DNA of 64,000 nt, from contig JANCRA010000004.1 of assembly GCA_024362935.1 (NCBI GenBank), positions 22,339,121-22,403,120 of the forward strand, given 5' to 3'. The stretch comes from Setophaga petechia (lineage: Eukaryota; Chordata; Aves; Passeriformes; Parulidae). Shown here one piece after another: positions 21,031-32,119 of this stretch; positions within the stretch are counted from its first letter, which is position 1; each line of letters opens with the position of its first letter. Under the pieces are notes generated by a model. It searched no databases. It had not been told where the DNA came from and was given only the letters and a program-made list of their open reading frames with translations. Both the position numbers and the translations under genes were made by a program.

Positions 21031-24000
21031 TTAGTCAATTCTGGGCTTATGTCAGTCATTCAAATCCAGGAGCAAAGAGTATTGTGGAAAAGACACAGAC
21101 ATAGTGTTGAATCTCAAAATAACCTCTTAATTTTCATACATTGAAAAAATAAATTTAATAGTTCTTGTTCTTACAAAGTACCCCTAACTGGTGTTTGTTA
21201 TCCAAGTAAGTTAAGTTTCAGCTGATGTTTAGTGGTGTAGCTTCACTGATGGCATTGGAGTTTGACTGGTTCACATCTGTAGAAAAGTCAGTACTCTCTC
21301 TATATTAATCAGTGCAATATTAAGTTTGGCTTAAGAAATATTTGGTTCCTCTCAGTTCAGATTGGAAACTTTATTTCAGAGATTAGGAGAAAAAAAAAGA
21401 AGGAAATTATGTCAAAACATGAATGGGTAAAAAACCCAATATTTTTTTGCCTAATGGCCCTTGCAAACCATGGAATATTTTGGCCATTCAATACTTCCTT
21501 GTTTACATCACCTTGGTTTTAATTGCACATTTATGCATTACATTAACATTTCATAAGCTGCACACTGCATTTCATGGTGACACCAAAAATGAAATCCTAA
21601 TATGCTAAGCTATGGATCAGACAACAAAGAATAGTGTTAAAGGAGTGTTCTTAAAATGCTCCATCATTAGGGAGCAGCATTAGGAGCTCTTTTATTTGGT
21701 AAATGTGTTCATAAAATATTTCTTGCTTTCGCTGTCTGCCACATTAATTTTGTATTTTATATAAAAAATTTAAATCCAAGCAAATATTTTAAAATAAATG
21801 ACATCCACGAAGTGCTTGAAAGGTGCCATTTGACAGTTTGCTGTTGACTTTTTGGGTAAGTAATAGCATTGGCAACAGCCTGATTTTATCTACCCCTTAG
21901 AATATGGAGCTGCAGGACACTAAATTTGGGAGCATGCAATGAGACAGCAGGAGAGGAGCCCTGTGGCAGGATGCCCCCTGCCCCCTCCACCAACACCTCA
22001 GCTGGTGCTCATGGAAGAGGTAGCCCAGGACAGGACCAATTACTGACAGGGGGTTATCTCTGGTGCCAAGAGGGCTGAGACCCCCAGGTAACCATAAATA
22101 TCTTGGTCTGGAGAGCAGATGTGAAGAGAGACAAAGATTAAAATTCACCGGCCAAAACCACTGCTTTATGCTATAAGGCTACACAAATTATCACGGAGAC
22201 AGAAGCCTCCTACACACTCCTTGGAAATGTGCGGGCTTCCCTCACAGAATTTGGACACATCTCCATGGATAGTTTTCTGGAAATAGAGAGGAAAGGTCCT
22301 ACAGATACCATATCAGAAATTGGATGGTAAGATACATTGAATCCTAATCTATACTTTAGATTTTTTTGCTATCTGTTATATAGGAACCTCAGTTCTGTTC
22401 TACTGTTTATCCACTAGTAGTATTTCTTTGTTTATCCTCTATAGTAAGTAATCCATTAAAGTCTTATGTCTGTTAAATTTGTATCTATCAAATAATAAAT
22501 TCATTTTTTAATAGACCTTATCAGCTATTATTAAGAACTTGCAATGAGTGGGTTTTGGGGTACTGGTCATCTCAGTAAAATTACTGTCTACTGCCAGAGG
22601 CCCGGGAAAGACAGAAACTTGTTTAAAACTCTCCTCTCCATTTGTAACAAGCCCTTCACTCAGTAAATAGCTGTGACTGAGCATTGTCTCTTTTAAAGGG
22701 CTCAGGTTCCATCTGAAACTCCAAAAATGTGATCTGTTATATCCTCTGCATGGACTGTGCCACCTCTTGTTGCTGTTTTGTTCATCATGGATTGCTGATA
22801 ACACTTGAGAAAAACCTGTTTTTAAACTTAAGTGCAGTTTGTGTCTGTTTATGACCAAAGAGAGAAATGAGGCCAATGATCAGGATTAGCTGGAAGATGA
22901 TGACTGATGTGTCAGAAAACAGACCATCTCGCACAAAGATCTGGGCACTCTCCTCCTTAGGCCTGGTCAAATCCAGGGGCACACAAAGAGCAACCAGAAT
23001 TTGGGCAGTGGCAGCCAGTGTGCTCAACATGCCTCTGTCTTTCTCTGGGACCCTTTCTGCCTTCTACTGCTGTGCAGGGAACCTCTGTGGAGAGATGGTG
23101 ATGTGAAAGGAAGTGGGGGAGGGGATGAAGATGGAGAACACTGAGAGGATGATGACAATGGAGAAGGCAGGAGGGACATGGGAAGCCAAATGCTGCCCCA
23201 ATCTCCTTGGATGGTCAACAGAAGCAGGAAGGGCTAAAAAGTCACAACATACTACCCAGTGTTCCAGATCAAAACCATTTCCTGACATGCTTAATATTTA
23301 CTCACTCAACAAGGAAACATCCCAAAGAGAAAAACAATGTTTTTTATCTTGAACCTGAAACTGTGCATTAGCTATAATGCATTGGTACTGCTATAGTCTG
23401 TCTTGGGTGTCTCCCATCAAAATGATGAAAACCAGGAACATTTCTTTGACTGTGGTGAATTGTGGCTACCACTGTGCGAATTTCTGTCTCAGATGAGTTA
23501 AAGTTCAGGGTTTCTATTCTAAAAAGCATGGCAATCTTTTACATGGGGAATGTTAAAGTATTGATTTTGGTGTTCAGAGGTCAGAATTTTCAGTGGTTTT
23601 TGTGTAGCTGAAGTTTAATAAATTTCTTGTATTTCTTTGTCTTCACTGTTTTCAACCCGGATATATAAGGATCTCATTTCTCTTTATTTTAACATACAGC
23701 TTTCTGCTTTTAGAAAGGTTCTATACTTACAAAGCAGAGTTAATAATCAAAAGAACTTGCTTCTGTGCAAGGTCAGAGAATGTTTCCACTGCTCCTGCCA
23801 CTATGTAGTCAGAACTTAAGTAAATCCCTCCACTGCATTCCCAGGGTTGCTGCCCTAAAACTACATGCCAACCCAGGCTAGTTCAGTACATTCATTATGA
23901 AAAGAAATGTTTCTTTAAAACGGAACCTGCTGTGGCCCATCATGTAATTTGTGTTTCATCACATGATACTGGTACATATGAGATGTCTAACACCTGAAGT

Positions 24001-25138
24001 GTCTTGTCAGAATGGGTAACAATATCACTGTCTGCACATCTGGTTCCTGGGGTTTTTGAAATTATAATAATGTTTTTCTGTCTGTGGGAGAAATGGTCTA
24101 ACCTTGTGAACTTTACAAGTCTAAATGGACAAGTGCTTTCACTTACTACAGGTTTGCTAACTTTACAAGGAGACCAGGTGTCTGTGATGCAAACAAAATA
24201 ATAACCAAGATGCAACAGGATGAAAAATTAGCCCAGCTCAATTAAACATGGAGCAGTTAAGCTGTTTTCCATATGAGATTTCTGAGGTGCTTCTAACTTT
24301 GTCCTTTGTCAGGCTATGTCATTTCATATAATACTGCCAGTTCCTTATTTTTGCTTTTTTATCCTTGAAGGAAGATTGCTCACAAGGATTACTCTACCTT
24401 ATTGTCCAGAAATATCAGCTATGATTAATACTCTGCCTTGTATAGTACATCAGATCTTCCCTTTGGGGCACCAAGTGCAGTGTCCTTTCATACACCTTTG
24501 CATCCTGACAAACAGGTTCAGCTATATTGTGTTTACACAGGGACATATTTTCCAATGTCTACTGTCTGCATGCATTCTTAGATTGGACTGCAGTATCTAG
24601 GGCTTGAGATAAATCCAAGTTAAGCAATACATGCCTATATGGCTATTGAAAACTGAAATTTTAGATACTGTGTTGCATTATCCTGGCTTGCAGTTCACTA
24701 CAAAGTGAAAACAAAACATGAAAAAAATAGGATCAGGGTCTGAGTTCACAAGATATAATATATAGAAGATTGTTGCTAAAGAATGAGTCAGAAACATTCT
24801 GCATTCAGTGAATTAAATGCAAAGAAACCACAATTTTTTAGCACGGTGTTAAAAAGTATGTTCTTACATTGAAGATGTAAAGCAGGATTAACTGCCATTA
24901 GCAAACTGAGAAAATTCTTTCTTTACCAGTAGATACTCTTTGTTAATTCAAGGGCTGCTTTCTTTTTAATTCTTCAGACTGCATTAAACGCCTTCTTTCT
25001 TATTAAGGGACACAATGTGTATGAATGAAACCAAAAGCTGAAAAAATTAATGACTTCTGTTCTTCCAGGAATAAAAACCAAAAAGTACTCTTTCAGGAAT
25101 TAAACTGCTCCAGGGAACTGAAGGTATTTCAAATGAGA
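21031..25138. other. no confirmed gene; possible decayed membrane-protein copy at 22.8-23.3 kb
   Basis: Mostly AT-rich unique sequence. A less AT-rich block at 21,900-22,150 has no identity I can give. On the minus strand at 22,785-23,288 two frames in succession encode hydrophobic segments and are listed separately. Other open frames (60-94 codons) look random. Confidence 0.45.
22785..23288 (-). pseudogene. hydrophobic open-frame pair, possible decayed membrane protein
   Basis: Reading leftwards on the minus strand, frame one (23288-23064, 74 codons) contains HVPPAFSIVIILSVFSIFI, a plausible membrane segment. After a stop, another frame (23030-22785, 81 codons) contains MLSTLAATAQILVALCVPLDL and then SVIIFQLILIIGLISLFG, two more such segments separated by a charged loop TRPKEESAQIFVRDG. 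Three segments in tandem on one strand, broken by one frame change, is what a decayed multi-pass membrane gene or retrocopy could look like. I cannot match it to a family, no A-tail or splice sites stand out, and chance is quite possible in T-rich DNA. Confidence 0.2.
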
Positions 25139-25144
25139 AAAGGA

Positions 25145-25369
25145 AATGGCGGAAGGAAGGAAGTGGCGGAAGGAAGGAAGTGGCGGAAGGAAGGAAGTGG
25201 TGGAAGGAAGTGGCGGAAGGAAGGAAGTGGCGGAAGGAAGGAAGTGGCGGAAGGAAGGAAGTGGCAGAAGGAAGGAAGTGGTAGAAGGAAGGAAGTGGCG
25301 GAAGGAAGTGGCGGAAGGAAGTGGCGGAAGTGGCGGAAGTGGCGGAAGTGGCGGAAGTGGCGGAAGGAA
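25145..25369 (+). repeat. GGAAGTGGC / GGAAGGAAGTGGC minisatellite
   Basis: Tandem array mixing 13-base units (GGAAGGAAGTGGC) and 9-base units (GGAAGTGGC). The 13-base form dominates at the left and five or so pure 9-base units close the array (25320-25365). It merges directly into a purine tract. The long Lys/Glu/Gly-rich frames across it are repeat artefacts. Confidence 0.95.
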
Positions 25370-25371
25370 CT

Positions 25372-25599
25372 AAAAAGGGAAAAAAAGAGAGAGAAAGAGA
25401 GAAAGAAAAGAAAAGAAAAGAAAAGAAAAGAAAAGAAAAGAAAAGAAAAGAAAAGAAAAGAAAAGAAAAGAAAAGAAAAGAAAAGAAAAGAAAAGAAAAG
25501 AAAAGAAAAGAAAAGAAAAGAGAAAGAAAGAAAGAGAGAGAGAAAGAAAGAGAGAAAGAAAGAGAGAGAGAGAAAGAAAGAGAGAAAGAAAGAAAGAAA

Positions 25600-25667
<68 letters not shown>

Positions 25668-25722
25668 GAAAGAAAGAAAGAGAAAAAGAAAGAAAGAAAG
25701 AGAAAAGAAGAGAAAGAAAAAA
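25372..25722 (+). repeat. 351-bp uninterrupted purine strand: (AAAAG)n, AG-rich, (AAAG)n
   Basis: No C or T occurs from 25372 to 25722. The order is a short AG lead-in, a long AAAAG pentamer array (about 25404-25520), a mixed AG/AAAG part, a long AAAG tetramer array (about 25605-25665), and further AAAG-type sequence. Long homopurine mirror-like tracts can form triplex (H-DNA) structures and stall polymerases. The array is likely length-polymorphic and hard to assemble. Confidence 0.97.
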
Positions 25723-25739
25723 TGAAGGAAGGGAGAGAA

Positions 25740-28700
25740 TGGGCATTTCATACATATAGGCATATAGGATGTGTGTATGTTTGTGGCTATGAGTATTGGG
25801 AGGAAAGGGTTGAAACTGAAAGATTTGGTGAGGAGGGCATATTTGGATAGTTTCCTCATGAAGACTTTTGATACATCAGGGAGGGCAGCAGACCCCACCC
25901 CCAGCCTGCCCCTATCCCAGGACTCGTGGATGAACTAACCCTAACAGAGCCAGTGTCCTCATGTGTCTCTGCTGCCTGGTATTGCTAGTAAGGTAGTGAA
26001 ATAAATCTGCTCTTTGTATTTCAGCTGTAGCTTGGTGGTTGCCCTGGTTACCTGTGTGTGTCAATTCATACCATGAGTAACTTCAGTCACAAAAGGAAAG
26101 GCTATATGTCTCCCATGCTCATTTAGTTTCATGATGGTCTGTGCTCAGTTCTGCTGTTTGGGGAATTATTTCATATAAGCTAAGCTGTGTGTGGAATAGC
26201 ATATGTTGCCAATCCATCAGCTCAGTGCAGAGGACTCACTGGGCTCTCTTAAACGTTGTTCACTGAGGTCCTCTCACACGACTACTGCTTGTAAATCTGT
26301 ATGCTTGTACTTCAGCAGCTGCCATTTCTACCTGTCTACTTTGATTAATTACCTTGAAAATAGTTTCTGGCTCAGAAGACCTGTGGTACACAACTTGTAA
26401 GAGGAGGTTGCACATACATCAACATGCCCATGTCTGCTCACTATCTTTTGTTTCAGTTTCAGAGAAAATCTTTTCCTTATCTCATAGAAAGCAGTGCAAA
26501 GCAGGTTTCAACAACTATTACCTCTCTGTACTTCTTTTTTTCTGAGTAATGATGACAAAGCATAATATGTTTTTCTCTTAATCACTCCGCTATTGTTCAG
26601 AGATTTCTGCCATTTGTGCACATGTGTTTCTCCTCTTTACCTGAGAGATTTTTAAATGTTTTTTTGGTCTGCTCCAGCTTTATATCTCCAGCTTTGTATC
26701 ACTTTGGATCCCACTTCTGTCTGAGCTAAAACAACAGTCCTTAGGGTTGTGTTTGTCTGTCAGTTTGCCTATCTGCTCTGCAAAGTACATTTAATGGAAG
26801 AGCTGAATTGCTTTGAATGCAACCACACAATGGCTGTACATAGCTGGGAGATCTGCTTTCAGCTGCTACATATGTGACATGTAGCAACTGCAAAAGATAT
26901 GAGGTAACTTTAATTTGAAAACTCTGTAAGTAATTCCCTGTGCACCTACACACCTGCATTTTCTTCCATACATGAAGAGAAGCTTGTATAGAATTTGTAT
27001 TCTATATCTAAGCTAGGCAGAAGATGGAATGAAGAACTTTGGAAGCTGCATAAAGCATTACATTGATTAAAGACCTGAAAATGTTCTATAGTCATGCTTT
27101 ATGAGTAGGTAATTAACTAATTGTTCACTTGTGCACCTTAATGTGAAAATGACTTCATAGAACTTTGATGTTTAGATATTTAAAAATTAATAATAATCCC
27201 ATTTTTTAAATTTTGTTTTTAAAATTCCAAGGTTTATTTGTTGTAGTTTACAATAGCTTGTTTGAAAAACTTTCTTTGGAAAGCAAGTTTTTTTATGCAG
27301 CCTAAATTGCTTATCTTTTTATTTCTAGAGTTGTGTTGACTTAACTTTCAAATAACCAAAACTCCTTTTAAATGCATGAAATAAATAAAGGAAAAAATAA
27401 CCAACCAACCAAAAAAGAAAAAAAGAATCCTGATTTACTCCTCAATTAAAGATCTGTTTGCCCAGGTGCAGGTCAGACTGAATTTTTAGAGTTGAGATAT
27501 AAACTGCTGAAAGTTTAGTGTTTTAATGGAAATGCTGACAGACGTTTACCTGCAATGATGTTCATGAAAGCAAATAAAAAATAAATGTAGCATTAGAAAT
27601 CCCCAAGTCTTTAAAATCATATATGTTTCCGTATCTACAGAAGCGATGTGGTGTATATTGAGGCAGCTACAATGATATGATTAAAATATAAAGCTCAATA
27701 ACCCTAGAAAATAAAAGGTTCATTCATTTTTTCAAACAATATCAGTGGGAGGAAGTATCTTAATGCCTCAATTGCCTTTTTCATTCAGTAACAAGAACTA
27801 ACTGTCTTGTGAAAATTAGGAAGAGTTGTTACTGTTCCCTGACCAATGAGTTCCTGTGTCTTACTGAGCAGAATGAAAGGTTAAATCCCATTGGACAGCA
27901 CGGGAAGGATTCCCTTGGCATTTCATGTGGTCATCTGAGAATGGCATTGTCCATGGTGTATGCGGCCTACTACCAGTTTGGTTGGACAGCTCTAGCTGAA
28001 GGAGGAAGCATTCTGGTCACCTCATGTACTTCCTTTGAGCACAGGACTGAAATCTCAAGCAATCCTTACACGAAGTCCAGCAGGAGCTGTCTCTGCCTGG
28101 TGACTCAGCTCCTTCAAAGAACAGCAGAGGAGCACAGATATGTAATGAATATGTACAGGATCATGCATCTGAGAAGCACTGCTCTAGAAGTGTCCATCTC
28201 TAGGAGATGCCAGGAGGACTGTTGTCCTTGTGCCACTACTAGGTCCTGCTGTGCACCAGCATGGCAAACAGGATTTTGTGCTGTCTGTCTGCCCTGTGCC
28301 CTCATCACAGCTCCTGGAAAAATGATTTAAATAACAAGACCTAGACTTATAATGCTTTCCTTCTTGTGTATGCTTCCTTCTTGACAACACTGAGGGGAGG
28401 TTAAGAAGTTTCATGCTATTTGCCTTTGTAATTTTAAATTTTTTTTCAACATTTTCCATCTGATTCTGCAAATCCCAAATTCTGTGAGTGTTTATCTTGA
28501 CAGGCTTATTTCCCTTTAGTTTAGAAGATTATGAATTCCCTGCTGTAATACGGAAAATAAACCTGCTTGTACTGACTTTTAATAAACTTCATTCTTACCA
28601 CTTTTCTTTACATCTTTCACTGCCATTATGTATGCAAAATGCTTAGCTACTCGGAACATCTCTACAGGTAATTTTCTTCTCATAATAGCCAAATCAGCAG

Positions 28701-29654
28701 CAAAAGTACTTCATGGTTTAAGTGTACTGACCGAAGAACTCTGGCTGTAGAAATATGTACAATATAGTAACTTACTTCATCACAAAGGCTCGGGAATTTC
28801 ACATAAGCAGAAACTTATACCTCTCCAGCTATTCTGTAAAAGGTGAGCAAGACACACTTTTTGGCTCTGCACTATCAAGTGCCCTTGACCTAATGATGAT
28901 ATTGATTTTTGACTACTGTCCTTATTTATAATGGTCCATGAGGACAAACCACGCTAGTAGTCTCTTTCAGCTATTATTTGTGATCTCTATGATAACTGTG
29001 TGGAGGAAGCCCTTTAAAGAAGAACAGAATTCAAATGAATGTTCATGTGCGGGTAGCAATAGACACCCAAGGAGAAGGGGATATACGTGTATCTCTTCTG
29101 CAGTGCTGGGGAAATTATTTCAATACATTACTCAGTCACTTCATCTCTTTGCATATTTAGGAATAGGTTTTCATTTGTGCTAAGTCTCCTCTATACTTTG
29201 ACAAGGAGTAGAGGGACATTTAAATGAGTACATACTTTATGAACAGAGGTGAAAAGGATCTTATCATAAATAAGGATTAGACTTTTAGGGTAGTGTTTAA
29301 TTCAGGGGAAGAAGATGCTACATAAGACATTTGAAGATAGAGAGCTATACAAATATAGGCTCTGTTAGCTATGTAACAGACAAAGCTGATGGCAGAAACT
29401 GGGCCATTTTCAATGTTCAGTTACTGTGCAATCACTGATCATGTGAACAAAGCTCACATGGTCTCCAGTAATGTCAAAAGTAATAAACTATTGTGGGGCA
29501 GAAATCTAGCTACTAGAAACGGGCATCTCTCTCTATTGAAGTATACTTAATATCCCATTTAAGAATGACACTCACTCAAACTTTTTAGTATTTATAGAAA
29601 AAGTCTATTAGGAACACCATTTACTGATGTGGGGATTGAGTGGACCCTCATTAA
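25740..29654. other. no confirmed gene
   Basis: Unique, AT-rich sequence with no recognisable repeat. The one notable open frame is 27809-28330 plus, listed separately. Sequence at 27,180-27,420 is very AT-rich with A runs. Confidence 0.5.
27809..28330 (+). CDS. 173-codon open frame, unknown, doubtful
   Basis: One of the longest open frames outside recognised repeats. The product is cysteine-rich towards the end (residues 135-162 carry about nine cysteines, e.g. CQEDCCPCATTRSCCAP) and has a hydrophobic start of the second quarter (ALSMVYAAYYQFG). No domain is recognised, no signal peptide is evident, and the base composition is only mildly less AT-rich than the flanks. A real small gene, an exon or chance are all open; chance is most likely. 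Confidence 0.15.
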   Translation: MKIRKSCYCSLTNEFLCLTEQNERLNPIGQHGKDSLGISCGHLRMALSMVYAAYYQFGWTALAEGGSILVTSCTSFEHRTEISSNPYTKSSRSCLCLVTQLLQRTAEEHRYVMNMYRIMHLRSTALEVSISRRCQEDCCPCATTRSCCAPAWQTGFCAVCLPCALITAPGKMI

Positions 29655-30495
29655 TTAGGTGGGAGTATTGATCTACTTGAGGATAGGGAATTTCAACAGA
29701 CAGACCTTGAAAGGCTCGATCAGTGGGCTGGGGAACAGCTACCTGAGATTTCTCAAGGCAAAGTGCTGTGTCCTGCACTGGGTCACAACCACCCCATGCG
29801 GTGCTACAGGATGGGGGAGGAGTGGCTGGAGTTTGGCAGAGGGACTTGGGGGTGCTGACTGACAGCTGGCTGAACATGAATCAATATACCCTGGCTGATA
29901 TCAACAACAGTGCGGCTCTCAGGGGCAGGGCACTGATTGTCCCTCTATTCAGACCTGGGGAGGCCACAACTCAAATCCTCTGTTCAGTTCTGGGACTCTC
30001 ACTTTACAAAGGACTTTGAGGTGCTGGAAAGGAGACCAATAAGGCTCTTGAAAGGACTAGGAAACCTGTCTTATGAGGAATGGCTGGGGGATCTGGGTTT
30101 GTTTAGTCTGGAGGAAAGGAGGCTTGGGGAGACCTCATCACTCTGTACAGCTCCCTGAAAGGAGGATGTAGTGAGGTGGGGACTGGTTTCCTCTACTGTG
30201 CCACCAGTTAGAGGACCAGAGGAAATGACCTTAGGCTGAAACTAAGGTGAGATTCAGATTAGATATAAGGAACAATTTTTAAACTGTTCGGGTGGTCAGG
30301 CATTGAATTGGTTGCCCAAGGAGGTGGTGGAGTCACCATCCTTGGAGCTGTTCAAAAGAAGTCTGGATCTGTCAGTGGGTAATGTGGTTTAGTGGTTAAG
30401 GAGTTGCTGTGGGAATGCTGGGTGGATGGTTGGACTCAATGATCTTGAAGGTCTCTTCCAACCTGGATTATTCCATGATTCAATGATTCTGTGAA
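29655..30495 (+). mobile_element. CR1 LINE, 3' portion
   Basis: Plus-strand CR1 starting within the late reverse-transcriptase domain (LERLDQWAGEQLPEISQGKVLCPALGHNH in frame pieces) and running through the ORF2 end (ERRPIRLLKGLGNLSYEEWLGDLGLFSLEERR, 30020-30125). The 3' UTR follows (TTGGTTGCCCAAGGAGGTGG, GGTTGGACTCAATGATCTTG), then the tail with ATTCCATGATTCAATGATTCTGTGA (octamer-like repeats ATGATTC). 5'-truncated, 3' end intact, coding frames broken. Confidence 0.88.
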
Positions 30496-31059
30496 AGAAC
30501 CAAATCTTTATGGTAATTTGGACAATTTTATCACTTGTATTTGGAGCCAAAAGCACTATTGTGCATATGTGTTCTTTGGTAGCTTTTGTTTTAATGAGTA
30601 ATTCTTCTGACTACACAAACGCTTGGAGTAGCTGATTAGCTGAATATGCAGCTTTTTATATGATTTTCAGTAGTCATGCAAGTGGTGGGATTTTCCTTTC
30701 TGGCACCAGTATGAACTACACACTGCCAATATGCTTAACTCCATGCGCCTCTGTGTTGTACTGAAATGATGAGTTTTAATTTGTAGGTATTGATGACTAC
30801 TTAGATGTGTCATACAGTGTAACAGCACTTTAATTGTCTGGTTTATCCATTAGGTTTGTATTTTTCATTTTCTCTAGAGACCTCTAGTATGCTCTCTCTC
30901 TTCAAAAACAAATGATTTTGTGGATGGCAAATTAAGAAAATATTGATTCTACTCTATTTTTAACAAAGATTTTATACTCCATTATATATTTTTAAGAATA
31001 TCCATATAATTTTATTACTAAAATGTCAGAATTTCCTCCTGTCCTCAACACTGGTGTAG
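30496..31059. other. short unique AT-rich stretch
   Basis: AT-rich spacer between a CR1 tail and the solo LTR. Nothing recognised. Confidence 0.6.
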
Positions 31060-31064
31060 GTTAA

Positions 31065-32114
31065 TGGAATGACTTCACCCTGTCTGGATGCAAGGCATCT
31101 ACCGAGCCAATCTCTCACTCCCCTCCATGTCTGGACAGGGAAGGAATATGTAACAAAGGGTTCATCAGTTGAGACAGGGTGGAGAGAGGCCACTTGTCAA
31201 ACACCATCACAGGCAGAACTGGCTGGAATTAGAGCTAACTATTGAATTTATTACTACAAAAAATTGGAGCAGGATAATAAGAAGTAAAAACAGACTTTAA
31301 AAACACTTTCTTCTCCCCCTGCCTCCTTTCCAGGTCTACCTCCTCCCCCCAGTGAGGCAGAGAGACAGGGAATGGGGGCTATGGTCAGTTCATCACATGT
31401 TTTTCCTGCCATTGCTCAGGGAAGGGAGTCCTTCTCCTGCTCCAGTGTGGAGTCCCTCCCACAGGAGACAGCTCTCCATGAACTTCTCCAATGTTGAGTC
31501 CATCCCATGGGTGACAGCTCACCATGAGCTGTTCCAATGCGGGTCACTGTTCATGGGTTGTGGTCCTTCAAGGACAGGTTGCTCCATCCTTGGTCCCCCA
31601 TGGGGTCACAAGTACAACAAGGAAACCTGCTCCAGCCTGGGCTTCTCTCTCCACAGATCTGCAGGTTCCTGCCTGGAGTCTGCTCCTTCATGGGCCTCCC
31701 ACAGGGTCACAGGCTCCTCTCAGGCATCCACCTGCTTCAGTGTGGGGCTCCTCAATGGGCACAGTTGCTTCACCACAGTCTTTGCTACAGCCTGGAGGGG
31801 AATCTCAACTGCAGCTGCTGGAGCACCTCCTTCCTCTCCTTCTGCATTGGCCTCGGTTCCTCTCATGTATGCTCATCCTGCTCTTCTCTGGCCACAATCA
31901 CAGCTATCAAAGACCTTCTTTTCAGTTCTTTTTAAATATGTTATCACAGAAATGTTGGCCCAGCCTTTGCCCAGCCCAGTGAGTCTCTCTTTGAGCCATC
32001 TTGGCAGTGGCCCCTTAAGGACACGGAGGAGGCTTCCAGCAGCTTCTCATAGAAGCCACCCCTATAGTCCTACCCACCTCTATTGGGTTGGCTTGTTTGT
32101 GCCAACCCAATACA
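31065..32114 (-). mobile_element. solo LTR (family 1, copy B), full length with target duplications
   Basis: 1,050-bp LTR on the minus strand. Read on that strand it begins TGTATTGGGTTGGC and ends GTGAAGTCATTCCA (TG...CA). Perfect 5-bp duplications GTTAA flank it (31060-31064 and 32115-32119). The inner order matches family 1: GCTTCTATGAGAAGCTGCTGG near the 5' end, GTGATAACATATTTAAAAAG, then GCTGGAGCAGG-type tandem wording. A polyadenylation signal follows (minus-strand AATAAA at 31262-31257), then the CCAGACAGGGTGAA terminus. No internal sequence or partner LTR is seen, so it formed by LTR-LTR recombination. A 5-bp duplication fits an ERV1/ERVL-type integrase rather than the 6 bp of the nested element. 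A 255-codon frame at 31352-32119 on the opposite strand is antisense to the LTR and not a gene. Confidence 0.88.
32080..32111. repeat. perfect 12-bp inverted repeat at the LTR 5' end
   Basis: ATTGGGTTGGC and GCCAACCCAAT arms (12 bp with the flanking T/A) around TTGTTTGT, right at the 5' terminus of copy B. Family members elsewhere have only one arm, so this copy gained a second, inverted copy of its own end. Confidence 0.85.
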
Positions 32115-32119
32115 GTTAA

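Noticed and set aside
25025..25759. Long Lys/Glu/Arg-rich open frames (244 codons plus, 283 codons minus) over the purine tract
   Set aside because: They are translations of AAAG/AAAAG and GGAAGTGGC repeats; all frames on both strands are open because purine repeats contain no stop codons.
31352..32119. 255-codon plus-strand frame
   Set aside because: Lies wholly in the minus-strand solo LTR, whose tandem CTGGAGCAG-type wording is stop-poor; copies A and C give similar artefact frames.
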